From: Pseudisothecium myosuroides
Taxonomy: Eukaryota > Streptophyta > Bryopsida > Hypnales > Lembophyllaceae
Length of the DNA: 64,000 bases
NCBI GenBank assembly: GCA_951799445.1
Contig: OX637292.1
Location: 13,829,296-13,893,295, forward strand
Direction of reading: 5' to 3'
Shown: one piece after another, positions 21,353 through 34,500 of the stretch
Layout of the letters: every line of letters begins with the position of its first letter
How positions within the stretch are numbered: position 1 is the stretch's first letter
Made by a program: the position numbers and the translations under genes
Notes under the pieces: model-generated
The model's input: only the letters and a program-made list of their open reading frames with translations
What the model was told of the DNA's origin: nothing
Databases searched by the model: none

Positions 21353-22863
21353 GGTTCCCTGTCCCGCGCTCGCAATTTGGTGCTCTGTGTTGCCGATTCT
21401 CGATCTGGTGAATTTTTCTTTCTTGATGTTTGCTAGCTATACATTAGAGTTTTTTCAGAGTCGTTTTCCCGAGGCTGTTGTGTCTAATTCGAGATTGATT
21501 CTGTGCTAGATGCATTTTTGAAGACGTACACAAACCCTCTGCTTCCAAACAACGACTCTGACATTAAATAAAACAGAGCTAATAAAAAACATCTGGAAAA
21601 ATTTAAGTTACAACAAATCTTGATGTTCGTTTTTTGCTGGATATTTGGACGTCTTCACAGTGATGAGTTTTGTAGTGGTGATACTACTGGAAATTTTTAC
21701 TAGTATTACTCGCGTGTTCAGTTTTGTTTTTTGAAGGAGCAGTGTTCATTCTCTCTTGAATTCAATCTTTCTCTTGTATGTGGGTTACAAAATGCGTGGA
21801 GTAGCTACAAGTAACTTTGGAGAGCTCCAAAATTGAATGTGTATTTGGATTTTCAAGGTTGCAAATTTTCGTTTTGATAGAACGTATTTCACTTTGCAAA
21901 TTTTTCACAACATTAAAAGCTGGATGAATTCATTATCAGCTCTTTGTATGACTTCAATGTTTGTACAAAAACACAAGATGAAATCTAGGAATGGATTGAA
22001 ATGATGTCTCTAGTTCGTTGAAGGTAAATCCCTATCAACGCTAGTCACAAGAATTTACGTTGTATAGAACATGATTCACCTACTTTTACAGCCATGACAT
22101 GGTAGTGTATGCATCGTTGAAAGAAATGGGAAGCCGACTTTCAGGGGAAAGCCTGTAACTCGCAGCTATTACTACAACGTTGACCGTCTTGCACAGCCTG
22201 GTGGTCTGATAACTGGGACTCATGCCACCTGCAAACAAAACATCGCGTTTATATCAGCTGCGTTTGCTGATACTGACAATGTACAAATAGTCACTCAAGA
22301 AGACTTACGCAATTTGATTCAAGCATTCAATTATGCTTACAATAGAGTTTTCAGTGAAATTAGACTGTTTCAGAAAGTGCTAGACAATATCCAAAAGAAA
22401 TCTTTCCCATAATTCATGGTCCGGTCTTCCTATATACCATGGGAAGGGCCACAATACGATCATAGGAAGACCTCCCCAGAAATCACGGCGAGACTCTATT
22501 TATGATGTCAAAAAGTTGACGAAATAATCTAGTACTGAAAGCAGAATAGTGCATATTGAGAGCACAAGTAGAAGTCAAGATTGTCGACGCCATCCTCGGA
22601 CAGTAGGGAATAGAAAGAACACGATCCAGGATGTTTCTCGATCAGGAAACAATCGATCCATTACCAGGCCTGCGTTTCCCATGCAAAATCCACCAGCGTG
22701 AATTCGAAAGTAAACCTTAGCTTCTTGCTGGAATTCGGAGTCGGATTCAGGAAGGAAGACTCGACCCCAAATGCCGGTTTCGGAATCAAACATTACATCC
22801 TTCGATGCTACACTGGCAACGAAAATTGGAGAAGGTGGAAAAAAAAACTATATTTAATGGACA

Positions 22864-22865
<2 letters not shown>

Positions 22866-22913
<48 letters not shown>

Positions 22914-22914
22914 A
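22866..22914. repeat. TA dinucleotide microsatellite running into TATG
   Basis: About 17 TA units followed by a few TATG units. Frames through it encode only YI repeats and are not genes. Confidence 0.9.
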
Positions 22915-23935
22915 TGCCAACAAAATTGTCCAATGATCGAAACGAATGGAAAATACATGTCGTCACTTCATTACATTGAGCTTTAGACTTCAGGACTAAC
23001 CCAACTGAAGTTTCCAAAATTCTCTTCGTTAATTTATGCAAGTCACATATTACAGCATATTGAATTTGACTGGAGCCTTTGGGATTTCAAATTATATGTA
23101 AATGAGTCATTAAAAAACATACAAATGTATTTATAAAAAAATAGGTAATATAATAATATTATAGATCAAGTATTCTATTAGGAAAGAAAATATTCTCCAT
23201 TAAAAAAGAAACCAACCCTTCAGAGGGTTGCTCCGGAGTGACAAGTCAAGCTATTAAAATGTTTGGCCTGTCACTCTAGAACTATCCCGCAGTGAGCAGT
23301 CAGCTTGGTTGACTGCTCGCCGAAACGGTCAGAAATCTCTATTTTTTTACTTTTTTATTTTTAATAATTTTTTTAAGATTAAAAATAAAAATAAAAATTT
23401 ACTCATAAATTTCGGTTCCATTGTTGTTGCAGTTTCTGCTGCACGGAAATAGGGAAAAAACTATTTTTTTTGCAAAAAAAAAGTAAATTTCAAGGTTCCT
23501 CGGAGGGCTGTGGAGCAGCCCTTCAGAGGCCCCAGATTTTCTCTAATGCATAGCAACTTGTACTTCTTGGCCCATTGCACTTCCAAAGAACTACCACAAT
23601 AATTATTGTTTTGAGCACAGATACACACAATAAATATTGTTTTTAGCATGAAAGCATTGATGATATGTTCAAGCCAACTCATAACAATGGTGACTAGTAA
23701 TAATTATGCTAGCAATATATTCAAGCCACCAACTCATAACAATGATGGTAATTACATTCAATTTAGGAACTTTCATTCCCTACCTCCATATGTACTGTAC
23801 AACCAAAATTGAGCATCAACAGCTACCTACGCACCTTTCATTTTGAAAAATCAAAATTAATTCATTTTGAATCAAAAAATTATGATTTAAATTGCCACTG
23901 CACTATTTCACTTTTCACTTTCTATTCGAATTCGA

Positions 23936-24087
23936 TATTTCGTTAAAATGGTAGTATTCAACAAACTTGGTGCTTTTCAGTTTAGACCGTGCCGTCTAAA
24001 ATCTATATTAATCCTAGACTTTACGGCAAAAGAAGCAATTAAATGGAAAATAGTGGACTTCATGTGCCATTTTAAAGAAATTTTCCA
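23936..24087. mobile_element. TIR element D, copy 4, degenerate
   Basis: ATTTCGTTAAAATGGTAGTATT at the left end and GTGCCATTTTAAAGAAATTT at the right. The interior has a single CTATATTAATCCTAGACTTT unit. The shortest and most diverged member. Confidence 0.65.
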
Positions 24088-25764
24088 TCCAAAAAATATA
24101 AAAAAGTATTATGCTGGATTGATATTTCCATAGACCGAGAGGTCCATTTTCCTTCAGATGGGCGCTTCATGAGCTTCCTACCTTACAATTTAGAAGCTCA
24201 TTTTAAAGGTTTTGCTCAAAAGCAAAAAAAATCGTTTTGAATGTCAAAATCAAGTTTTAAGGGGGTAAAATTCAAAGTATCAAAATACATTGATCAAATT
24301 ATAATTTTTTTAATTAACTTTGATACCCCATATCAAATCAAAAAACAACTAAAATGTCTTGATTTTAACTCTATGATGTGAATATAGCATCAATAAAGTC
24401 ACACACAAAAAATTAGATGAAAATCATCCATGCTATAGTAGTTGTGAAATGTGACAAACTATCCAAATGATACAAACATCTACAAGTGGCTGATGGATAT
24501 GTAAGTTAAGTTAGCTTTCTTTTGCAATTCATTTGTTTCAGAGGAGGAAAAAAAAAATCCTCAACATCCTTCCATATTTAACAGCTGATTTATGAACCTC
24601 CTAAGGTAGTGTGCTCTAAAAGTGAGCGGGCCCTAAAAGCGATCATGACATAGAGGTACATTTTGCTTTCTTCAATGTCCCAACTGTGTACATTTTAGGA
24701 GGTGGTCGGTTTTAGTGACCACTGCTTTTCAACTTCAAAAATTTGTAACTAATTCCACAAAGGTCCAAAAAATATGAAACGACTTGGGTTAAATGCCAAT
24801 TCCATTTTTCTTCCTCCAAAAATTAACTAAAAATTGTTTCAAGAAGTTTAGCTTCCCCGAAAAGGCAAACAGCTCTTAAATGGTCGCTTTAAGAGCAGAC
24901 TACCTTAGTTACCTTACAGTGGCACAGTCAAAGTCGGAAGAGACGGAGAACCCAATCACGTTTACCAATGAGGTAGGGTCCCTTACTCCCTCTTGCATTC
25001 TTGAAAAGGGGACCCTACAATGAAAAAAATTACCTTATATGGCTCCTCAACCAACCCCAATCCTTGAATTAATTGATAAGTCCCTCGCCTTGATATCTAG
25101 CAAACCATAAGGTAGGAGGCTGTAAATGCGACCCTCTCCTTCAAACCATCCCTATATTTAGCTATAGAATGGATTGGAGGTGATCCTTAAATGGACCACT
25201 TTTGCTATTCAATGAATCAAGAGAAAATTGTTTTTTTGTTGTGAGAGCCAATCATTGGCCTTGATTTCCTGAAATCACTTTCAAAATTGCAAGGGGGCGG
25301 ATTTTGGAAGACCTAGTGTCACAAATAGGTACCTACTACTGAAATTTTTTTGAAAATTCATACCTATTTCAAAAATGCTTCAAAAAATATGAAACCACTT
25401 GTGTTACATTCCACATCTATTGTTCTTTCTCTGAAAAATGAGCTAAAAATATTTTGGTTCATGTGCACCTATGAAAAAGGCGGACCAACCCTTAAAGGGT
25501 CGCCGCTTTTTGAGCCTACTACCTTAATACCTTCCCAGCATGGGGAGCACCATTGTGTGGTTATACAATGTTCAGTGAAGCCGGCCAAGTCAGTCACATG
25601 TTCACAGCTGCACAATTCCAGACCTCATTTCCAAGCTCCACCAGGAGCGTCTGTGTGTGAAATGGTTGACCTGAAGGCCCGTTACGCACTCGCAGGAAAG
25701 GACAAATGAACAATTCAGCCAACCCCCAAGAAATGAAGGAAGGAGCCTCTCGTCGCGTACTATT

Positions 25765-25990
25765 AGAAGCTGCAATTTCGAAGTTGCAGTTTGAAAGTTG
25801 CAATTTAGAAGTCGAAATTTTTGCAGTTGTACTTTAGAAGTGGCAATTAGAAGTTTTAATTCAGAAACTGCAATTTCGAAGCTGCAATTTGGAAGTTGCA
25901 ATTGAGAAGTCGTATTTAGTAGTTGTACATTTGAAATTGTACTTTAGAGGTCGTATAATTTAGAAGTTGCATTCGATCTGAAAGTTTGCA
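25765..25990. repeat. Degenerate minisatellite of a GAAGTTGCAATTT unit
   Basis: About 14-16 imperfect units of 12-16 bp (GAAGTTGCAATTT, GAAGCTGCAATTT, GAAGTCGTATTTA) end some 55 bp before the start of the acetyltransferase gene, so they would lie in its promoter or leader. Confidence 0.75.
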
Positions 25991-26044
25991 ATTTGAGAGA
26001 CGAAGCAAGGGTTGACGCCCAGCGAAGACTTTCCACAGTCAGAG

Positions 26045-26527
26045 ATGGCGGATCGCCCTTCCAAATGGCACATTCGTCCCGTCACCGAGTCCGACTACGA
26101 GCAGTGGAGCTCCCTCTACCACGGCTACCGCTCTTTCTACAAGCAACCGCCCAGCGACGAGGTCGTGAACACCGTGTGGTCGTGGATCCACGACGATCAC
26201 CACGTAACTCAGGCGCTCGTGGCGGTGTCGGACACAGGGGTTATCGGCGGATTAGCCCACCACCGACGATGGCCTCGACCCTTGACGGGCACCACGGGGT
26301 TGTACCTGGACGACCTGTTCACGCGACCGGATCTGCGGGGAAACGGAATTGCGACTCTGCTCATCCAGGCGCTCTCGGATATGGCCAAGGAGCAAGGGTT
26401 GAGTTTGGTGCGGTGGACGACGGCGCAGGATAATGCCACTGCGCGCAGGGTGTATGACTCTGTGGCGTCGGCCACGGAGTGGGTTACGTATGATAAGGCA
26501 CCGGGGAGTGGGGGATCTGAGCAGTGA
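26045..26527 (+). CDS. GNAT-family N-acetyltransferase
   Basis: Intronless 160-residue protein. Start chosen at ATG 26045 (MADRPSKWHIRPVTESDYEQW) rather than further upstream, because the alignable domain starts there. GNAT landmarks in order: RPVTESDYEQW strand and helix (residues 10-20), ALVAVSDTGVIGGLAHHRR (strands 2-3), LYLDDLFTRPDLRGNGIA with the RGNGIA acetyl-CoA pyrophosphate loop (about 87-104), and LVRWTTAQDNATARRVYDSV (motif B). It is expected to transfer acetyl from acetyl-CoA to an amine; the substrate is unknown. GC content is far above the flanking DNA and there is no intron, unlike the spliced neighbours. Similar stand-alone GNATs are common in bacteria and fungi, so horizontal acquisition is possible but unproven. 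Confidence 0.85.
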   Translation: MADRPSKWHIRPVTESDYEQWSSLYHGYRSFYKQPPSDEVVNTVWSWIHDDHHVTQALVAVSDTGVIGGLAHHRRWPRPLTGTTGLYLDDLFTRPDLRGNGIATLLIQALSDMAKEQGLSLVRWTTAQDNATARRVYDSVASATEWVTYDKAPGSGGSEQ

Positions 26528-27433
26528 TGGGAGATGGGATTTAGCCGGAGTGTGCTCTAACTTGAATGAAAGTGAGGTATATCACTGGATGTGATGTTTT
26601 TCTTTCAATTTTGCAAGGTTGTGGAGTGATGAAGTTATTGTTGGCAGAAATCCAGCCTTGTTTGGTGATGTAGAAAGATGCTACAGACAGGAACCACCGA
26701 ATGAGCCTGCAATCCTTTATTTCTCTACGTAAATTTGCGCAGGCTCTATCCAAATATGAAAGAAATTCAGTTCCAATCTGGATACAATTGTGTGAATGTC
26801 ACTCATAGCATCCTATAACTGGGTAAGGTCTGCAATTAACTTACATGTAGCTGCCTTGGTTTCCGAACAGGCTTGGGGCACGAAGTGTCATTCAGATTGT
26901 CATTCAGCTCCATGAAGATGAAGGAACCAAGGACATTTAGGAGACATGATACCATGATAATAATTTCCATTATGTAGAGATCAGTGAGTTCATTTCTGAC
27001 CCTGACTCACTGCGTAGGAATTTCTTATGCAATTTTAAACTGGGAGGGTGTACACCATTATGAGTGACAGTAGACAATCCCATTTTAAATAGAAATGGAA
27101 AAAGAAATAAGCCCTGGCGTACAGCACATTCCGTCTCCTAAGTACAACTAAGTTAGTTTTGGAATCCAAAACTTGCAAGAGTATGCTTATGCAAGAGGAC
27201 GCTGAGTGCCTATTAAAATGCACCATTGAAACAAGTCTTCCAAGTCAAAAACTTCCATGCAAGGGAGGGGCACTTTTATTGAATTAATCCCAGAACTTGT
27301 TTCTATGAGTTATAAAGAATTCTTTGGAACAGCGAAGAAGTCTCTCTAAGTTATTAGATATCTAAAACTGGTCACTAAACTTTTGCCACAGTAATAAATG
27401 TTCAAGACTACGTAACTCAACATTATAGTACAG
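26528..27433. other. Intergenic, with one dispersed repeat copy
   Basis: Contains the 3' flank of the acetyltransferase gene and a partial copy (about 27015-27090) of the dispersed repeat described at 37540-37712. No further gene seen. Confidence 0.5.
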
Positions 27434-27999
27434 CTATAACCTGGAAATTTGCGTAGAGTTATTCGAGGCCAATCTCGCTTTGAACGCTTTCACAAGCCTG
27501 TCGGCCTCACTCTCGTGCTCCTCCCCACCCTTGCCATGATCTGCGCTCCATTTCTTCCATTCAGGCAGCATCTCGGACAGCAAATCCACATATCTCCTCT
27601 TGGCTTCCTCTCTGGACATCCCGCTCAGCGAATTCCACGCTTCCTGCAATAAATTTCTCTTATCAAGACATCCACAAAAAAGGTGGAGATAAAGACACCG
27701 GAAATATTTATAGATTCAAGCTTTAAAAACTACCATAACATATAGGACATGGAAATGAAGGCCGGATTCTGGCCAACCTGTCTGATCCTAAGATACGGAT
27801 CCATAGCCATGGACCCGTCTTGGCCAGGAGGACAATCGCCATCCAATACTTGCGTCTTCAAAGCGAAAAGCTGCGCCCTCACATCCTTGGCCAAATACTG
27901 CACACTTGCAGAAGGCCCCTTCGCCAAGAAATACGAGGCTGCGCGCCACTCCCCTTCGACGTCCCGAGCACTCATCTTATTGCCTGATATTTTGGACAT
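27434..27999 (-). CDS. Acyl-CoA-binding-domain-like small protein
   Basis: Two exons, 27999-27778 and 27643-27434, joined across a 134-bp GT-AG intron in phase 0, give 143 residues from ATG 27999. The pattern FLAKGPS...LAKDVRAQLFALKTQVLDGDC followed by RIRQEAWNSLSGMSREEAKR and Y..LL...LPEW follows the four-helix acyl-CoA-binding protein layout (LYgLYKQAtvGD...KWdAWn..g.s.eeA...Y). The Lys-Trp of the usual KWDAW is replaced by Arg-Gln, and the LYxLYKQ helix reads LFALKTQ, so binding may be altered. A C-terminal extension is Glu/Lys-rich. A further in-frame exon may exist at 29051-28989 (ATG, 21 codons, then gtaaac donor), but I could not connect it convincingly. Confidence 0.6.
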
Positions 28000-28227
28000 T
28001 ATGCATGTGCCACGCCCACGCCTCAGCAATCATCAAGAAAACGTGATACTAAGCCTTTTCAAAGCTCGCAGAACCCTAAAACCTGAAGGTAAAGGACAGT
28101 AAGCCGTTAAGGACCTGCAGATCCCGTCCACAAATTTGACCTTGTACCTACAGCAACCCATCTTTTCGTACACATTTGGATGGACTCACTAGCAAGCGGT
28201 GTCTGCATGCCATAGCTAATTGTCTAT

Positions 28228-28322
28228 GCCCACTGATCATTGAATGGAAATGTGGTTGCCTACTGTCTTTAATAGTGGTCTACAACATCCCACATCGAAA
28301 TTGCACAGGAAATTCATACGTA
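28228..28322 (-). repeat. Dispersed SINE-like repeat, inverted copy
   Basis: Its reverse complement reads GAATTTCCTGTGCAATTTCG, then GTAGACCACTATTA, then ATTGAATGATCAGTG, matching 37610-37712 at most positions. It lies in the 5' region of the acyl-CoA-binding-like gene, probably in an intron or leader. Confidence 0.7.
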
Positions 28323-29051
28323 GCGATAAAGTTTCTGATCTCACAGATTTGCCCATAGATCTCTCCCTAGCTCCATAAATCTCCCAAAACTCACACAAGT
28401 ACAGAATTCTGTGAAAGTGCTAAAATACTATACTCTAGCTCACATTCACGGGGCTAGAACGAGGTACCGGTATCTAGTGACAAATTCCACACATAATTCT
28501 CGTAATGAACTCAATCAACTCCTTAAAATTGAGGATTACCAGTTACAATGGAATCCCCCTCACAGCACATCAATATCAGAAACCCACCACAGCATTCCAA
28601 AAGATCAGAAATGCCCTTGCGCCCCTTCTCAACTTCATAAGCAAACGAATTCGGAACACTACATATACCAGAACCCGCGATACACTGAGCAGGGACTCCT
28701 AAACCCTAAGAACTCAAATTTCGATAAACAAGAACGAGAAAGGAACAATACTCCATGGCCCAAGATTTTGCCAAGCACAGTCTTGATCTCTACGATACCG
28801 TCAGCAATTTCAGCTCGTTTCGTGAAGCAGAACACTCTCAAAGCCACTGCGCGGTGTCAGTAGTAACTCGTCATCCAGCATCAAGCTACCTTACCTTCCC
28901 CGTCTAAGATTCGCAACAAAATCGCGTACAAGAATAGCACAGAGGCCGAGGAATCAACCATCTATACTTGAAATCAAAAATTGTTTACCTGACGACTGGA
29001 ATTCCGTCGCGGCACGGCAGCGATTGTGCAGAATTCTGGACCTTGCTCCAT

Positions 29052-31598
29052 CTCCGAATCTGAAAGTGGAGAAGGCGACCACGGGTTTATACCCGGAAAC
29101 CCTGATATCAATACTTTCCAAACGTCAGGATCTCTACGGTCAGCAACTAGTAGGGTATTGACTGTGCCGAGGTAGTCACCAAAATGCTCTGATTATTGGA
29201 CCAATCGGTGCATTCTTTATTTCTATAGTAAACAATGAAATCATCCATCAAACACTTTTGATTTGCAGCATCCTTCAAGGGATAAGGAGCATTATCAAAT
29301 TCTAAGAATCTTATCATCTAAAATAATTATTTTTTTACATAGAAGTTTGAAACTGACCTGTGTAATGACCAAGAATATATCCTACGTGAAGGTCAAATTT
29401 GGCATAAATTAAATCATTTTTGAAGAAAAGTGCCATATGTCATCTTTTGAATGATTAGAAAAGAAGTTGGCAACATTGTTTATAATTGAGTAAGTATAAC
29501 AAATAGGAATCATATTAGTTGTGACAGATACAATATGTGATAGGTATTCAACAAAGAAGTACTCCGTAATATTGTAGTTATGAGAGTTATCCTCTAGAAT
29601 TTCAAAGTTCAACTATAAAATATAACTTCAATGGTGCTAGTATGTGAGCCCAAGAATGCAAGCTTGTGAGCATTGAGCCTATAGTATAGGTACCTATACC
29701 CCAAAATCATAGACAATTTCTATTAAATTTACACCTATAATATAGGTGTGTAGTATTCTAAGCTCATGGGCTCACACTCCTATACTCACATAATAGCAAC
29801 CCTTGTAGTAATCAAAAGGAAAAAAAAAATTGGACTCATAACAATGTGGCTCTTTTTACTTTGCAAATTAGCCAAATGAGTTTCAGTGACCTCAAAAGAA
29901 TTTTAGATATACAAAAGCATACAAATATATAGCAAGTACTTAATAGTTAAATACTACTTCGTACTCCGTAGTTAAATAGTGTTCATTGTAGGTTGTCTTT
30001 TGAGTGGATAGTGAGGGACGCCTTCACCATCCACTCAAAAGACCCCACCTGATTTATTTTTTAACTAAAATTTCCCCCCTCCTAATGCATTTTTAATGGG
30101 GTTAAGTTTTAAAAAATCAATTAAATTTTTTTTTCTTCACCCCCCCACCCCTCCCAGCCCTTTTGTAATTTTGAAGTGGGGTGGGAGTGGCAATGGATAT
30201 GGGATATATCCATCGTGTATCCATTTGCGTATCTGTATTTGTACCAAGGGTATATCCGTATGTGTATTGTGTATACGTACTCGAATCCATATATGTATTG
30301 TATATGTATTCGTACACGTACCACCTATCCGTATATAAATCCGTATATAAATCAACGGCAGGAGGAGGGGGAGGATTTTTTTTCCAAAAAAATCAAGGGC
30401 TGTCATTTTTTTCCATAGGAGGGGGGGGCAACTAATTCCCAAGAGGGTGTAATCACAGTAGATAGTGTGCAATGCATCATTCTCATCATTCTATACAATA
30501 TATTGTATCAAGTCTATACACCTATTATATTTTAACAAATATGGCTTCTTAATTTTTAGACTTAATTGCAACATTTAAAATAATTATTTTGGCTAATATA
30601 TAGAAAAACAACAAATGAAGCTTCCCAAACCTAGTTTCTACTCCACTTCATAACTCAATGAGTATTTCATTGTTGTTTGAAGTTTATATGCATTCTCAAT
30701 GCAGAATGACACAAAATTTGGTTCACATTGATGGTCACTACAAGACAAACTAATGGAAAATTTCCAAATTTTTTAATGCACTCTATAATTAAAATGAATG
30801 TTCTTCACTTTTCTTCAAAAATTCACAATAATTTCAAATCTTCACCAAAAGAATCTGAGAATACTATGGCTTATAGAAGACACATGGTTTCATCTCTCAA
30901 AAAATAAAAGATAAGTTTCATTCATATACAATAGAAAAATTAGCCTTGTAAAATAGCCTTGGGACTGGGCTCAAGTCCTTGTGCTCAAGAATCTCAAAAA
31001 AATTCTCTAATGTGTATGTCTATGATTGGGCCTAGTGCCAGACCGGCAATCGATACTAGAGAGGTCATTGCCTTCGAGAAGTTCACTTTAGAGAAGTTCT
31101 ACTGTAGTGGCAACGAGGAGAATACCAAATGAAGGACAAAGAAAGTTTGACACCATCCTTACAGGATCAAGGCAACAGGAATTGTGAGCCAGACAAAGGA
31201 AACATTAATACTGTATGTCAAGCACTCATTCTTTAGAAAGATAAATTCAAACCTTTATGCAACACATTGTCAGTAAAGAACATTCACTACTCCAAAGATC
31301 AATGTGGACTTGCCACGACTCACCGAAAACTATTTTAAGGTATTTCTTCTCATATGCCGCCAGTCACTGCTGTGTCAATAAAAACATGCCTACACTGTCA
31401 TCGATGAAGATTCTCACGTCAATAATCTAGACATTACTGACGCTGTTGCAACGCCTCCTGCTGTAGTCTTAGCTGCGTATCTTTGAACGTTCTAACTCCC
31501 TAAATTCAGCTGCATCTGACCAACACTTAGCACATCGGGTACCGAAGGTTACACTACAACCATCCTCATCTATCTTCACAAATTTCGAAGGGTAACTA
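29052..31598. other. Intergenic AT-rich stretch with a TATCCGTAT-rich patch
   Basis: No gene seen. 30180-30350 is a low-complexity patch of ATCCGTAT/GTATACGTA-like words; several overlapping frames there encode only Ile/Tyr/Cys runs. Poly-C/poly-G tracts occur near 30139 and 30418. 31040-31598 is likely the 3' flank of the TPR gene. Confidence 0.5.
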
Positions 31599-34500
31599 TC
31601 ACACTTTCCATATCACACGACCTAGTCTCACATCAATCAGAACCTGTCCCTCCTTGGACGTCTCGTTACCCGATGATTTCTGAGCACCATCCAATTTCAT
31701 CAAGTCTGTTAGAGGCCGAGGGCCCTTCCACATCATGTTGGCCCATTTCTTTACTCTCTCGGCCTCCTCGTCACGATTAGGGAATTTGGACACGATTTCA
31801 GCATAGCGAGCTGTGGTTCACACACGAAGGTACAGCACAAATCATCCCACCCATCGATGACTTCAGAACACTTTCTGATATCCCACGTGTGATAATCCAA
31901 TTCAAATCGTGCATGTAACTTTCCTGAGCCTATGCTGAACGAAGCTTGCAATGCTCAATTGTGTTCAAATTTGAAGAATAAGACATTTACTACAATAAGT
32001 GAGGTTTGAAAAACTAGCAGTGCGGGATCCAGTTAATCTTGGCAATAATTGCCTGGAATATAGAGCAGACAATTCGCAGTATCTGGGTGACATTCTCATG
32101 GACAGTAAGAAGCAGAATAACTCCGTACCTCTTGAAAGAGCCATTATATCAACGAGGTCCACAAATTTCCCTGTGTCTAAACACAGTAACAAGGTGCAAT
32201 CAGAACCACGAGTAGGTTTAGGAAGACGATTGTGCTCATGCCCACATTTTAAAGAGCTGGAAGAATTTTTTTTCATATAGCAGCTTGTATAAGAGAGGAA
32301 AAGAATTATGGCAACTTGTGCAGGAGTGAGAGCAGTGGTCAATAATAATAGCTACAGTAACAGTTCAATACCATTGTGGTTGGTAGCACATACCTGGAAC
32401 ATCTAAGTCTGGACTTCCCATGTATTCTTGAGAGCGTCGATATAAACCCTGCACAACGGCCACTCTTAGAGCGTTGTATTCAATTATACGCATAGGCCAT
32501 AGAAAGATAAATCTTATAATTCGCTATGAGAACATAAAGAGAGGAAGATAACAACAAAAGAAGACATAACAAGAGTCAAAAACTGAGGTCAGAGAACAGT
32601 TTAAGGTGACTGAGCTGGCTCACTAACCTCTGCTATAATAAAGCTATCACCACTGCCTTTGACTTTCCCTCTGCGTGCGTATACACCCGCAAGGCATGCT
32701 AAGGTGATGCCCACCCGTGGATGCCTATCACCTGCCAGAAGATAAATTGCAAGAATGTCATTGTGATGGACATATTTAGAGCTACATTCACAGTCCATCT
32801 CACCCCAGAAAGAGCAGTTCAACTCACCATTAATCTTCTCTGCAAGAGTCAATGCCTCTGCAAGTTTCCCCTCTGCTTCCTCGAAATCTCTAAGCGCATG
32901 TAAACACCATTCTTGAAGGTCAGCAGTCAAATATGCACTTGAATATGACTACACAACCGGGTGCCACACTCCACGACTTAATCAACGACCAATAATGCAA
33001 AACCACTCAGAATCCATTGCACAAAGACTCATCATGAAGCTCTTCTATTGCATAATTAACTGCAAAACTGACGTCCATTGTGTTGATAACACGAGGGAAA
33101 TTACATACCCCCTGTGAGTAGCAAGTTGCCCTAAGCCAGCTAGAGCCCCAACGTGAACTTCGTCAGGGGCCATAGCAACTGAAGCCAACGTCATTTCACC
33201 AGCTTCCTTCGAGTTTTGAATGATCGCGATAGTTTTTTCATAGAGCTCGCCAGCAATTTTCAAGGAACCTCCCACATGAGCACACTGAGCAACGCTCAAC
33301 ACTGCAGCAGCTGAGATACAAATTCCGCACTCCAGTTAGACTCTTGAGCTGAGAAAATGGCTGCAAATTGAGGAGACGTCGATTGCCATGATTTCAGAGA
33401 AATCTGTCTCTTTCAACTTACATGCTTCTGATAAGTCTTTCTACTAGATTTATGGGAAGGGACTAGATGTAGATCGTGCCACTAATCAAATGAAAATCTT
33501 GATAGCTGACTAACTTGCAACGATCAGCACCTTCTCGCAATGCTCATGAGAAATGACTTCTCCAAACCCGGTTTTAGGTATTTACAAAGAGAGCAGGTAT
33601 AACAGAATAAAGACTCACCAACCCCCGCTGTCTGGCGAGAAGTTTCTCCTAACCATGCAGGAACATCTTCAAAAAGGCGCGAATCGGCTGGCACAAGCAC
33701 GTACCCCGAAAAACATGAGATCTGACTCAGGTTACAGTTTACTGTGATGACATAGACCACAACAACAACAAGAATATTTTTCCACGTTCTGACCTCTAGT
33801 AAAATTCCACCATAACAAGCTGAAATGGGAATCTATTTCTCAAAAGAACCCCATACCAGCTCCACACCGTGCACATACTAAAGCAGATAACGCCGCAACA
33901 GCTTTGCTACGAAACTGAAGCTCCATGTACACGTCTGTTGGCACACGATCACTTGCAGCCGCAACAAGCTGGCCACAGCTGTGTGCGTACCTTAGAGCCG
34001 GCTCTTCCTGAAACATTTCAAGCACATTCAACCAATTTATAGAGTAACAAACAGTAATCACTCATGAATAGCACCTCACTAGTTGATTGACATGAAACAA
34101 ACTGAGAATACGCACATAGGTTTACAAAACCGAAATAACTTCAGTGCACTAAGGAAAGTCTCATTCAGGTTACTTGCTGCAAGCGTAGGCATAATCCAGT
34201 CAAGGCTTCCAAGGCGGCCACTGTAATTAACACAAACAACACAATAAGCTCATGGGAGTAAGAGCGTGTCTCAGAGGGTTGTAGGCAAAACAGTCAACAG
34301 TATAAATCATTGGAGAGCACAGGCTGGGGCTTACTTACCTCGGACCTCTAAACCAGCCGGTTCAAGGTCACTAGCCACCTGCAAAGCTTCTACAGCATCC
34401 GAAAATCTTGCCCTGTTTATTTATGCAACAAAAATAAGGGACATGTTACTATGAATAGAATATGAGACTTTGATGACAAGCAAATGCGAAACAGACTGCA

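Larger units (their letters stand above)
21353..25740. other. Gene-free AT-rich stretch with scattered repeats
   Basis: I see no gene. Contents: a TA/TATG microsatellite (22866-22914), a GAGCAGTCA hairpin (23293-23319), a TIR family D member (23936-24087), and two copies of the segment also found upstream of the beta-rich genes (about 24715-24925 and 25330-25540, GGTCCAAAAAATATGAAACGA). Unit ends there read TTAAATGG..GCTTTAAGAGC. Confidence 0.55.

Noticed and set aside
22850..23041. Reading frames across the TA microsatellite
   Set aside because: Pure dinucleotide translation (YIYI), not coding.
28755..28907. A 50-codon plus-strand frame (MAQDFAKHSLDLYDTV) in the 5' region of the acyl-CoA-binding-like gene
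   Set aside because: Short, no recognisable family, lies antisense within a probable intron or leader; insufficient support.
30096..30472. Overlapping frames in the TATCCGTAT-rich patch
   Set aside because: Low-complexity sequence open on both strands; no start context, splice sites or domains.
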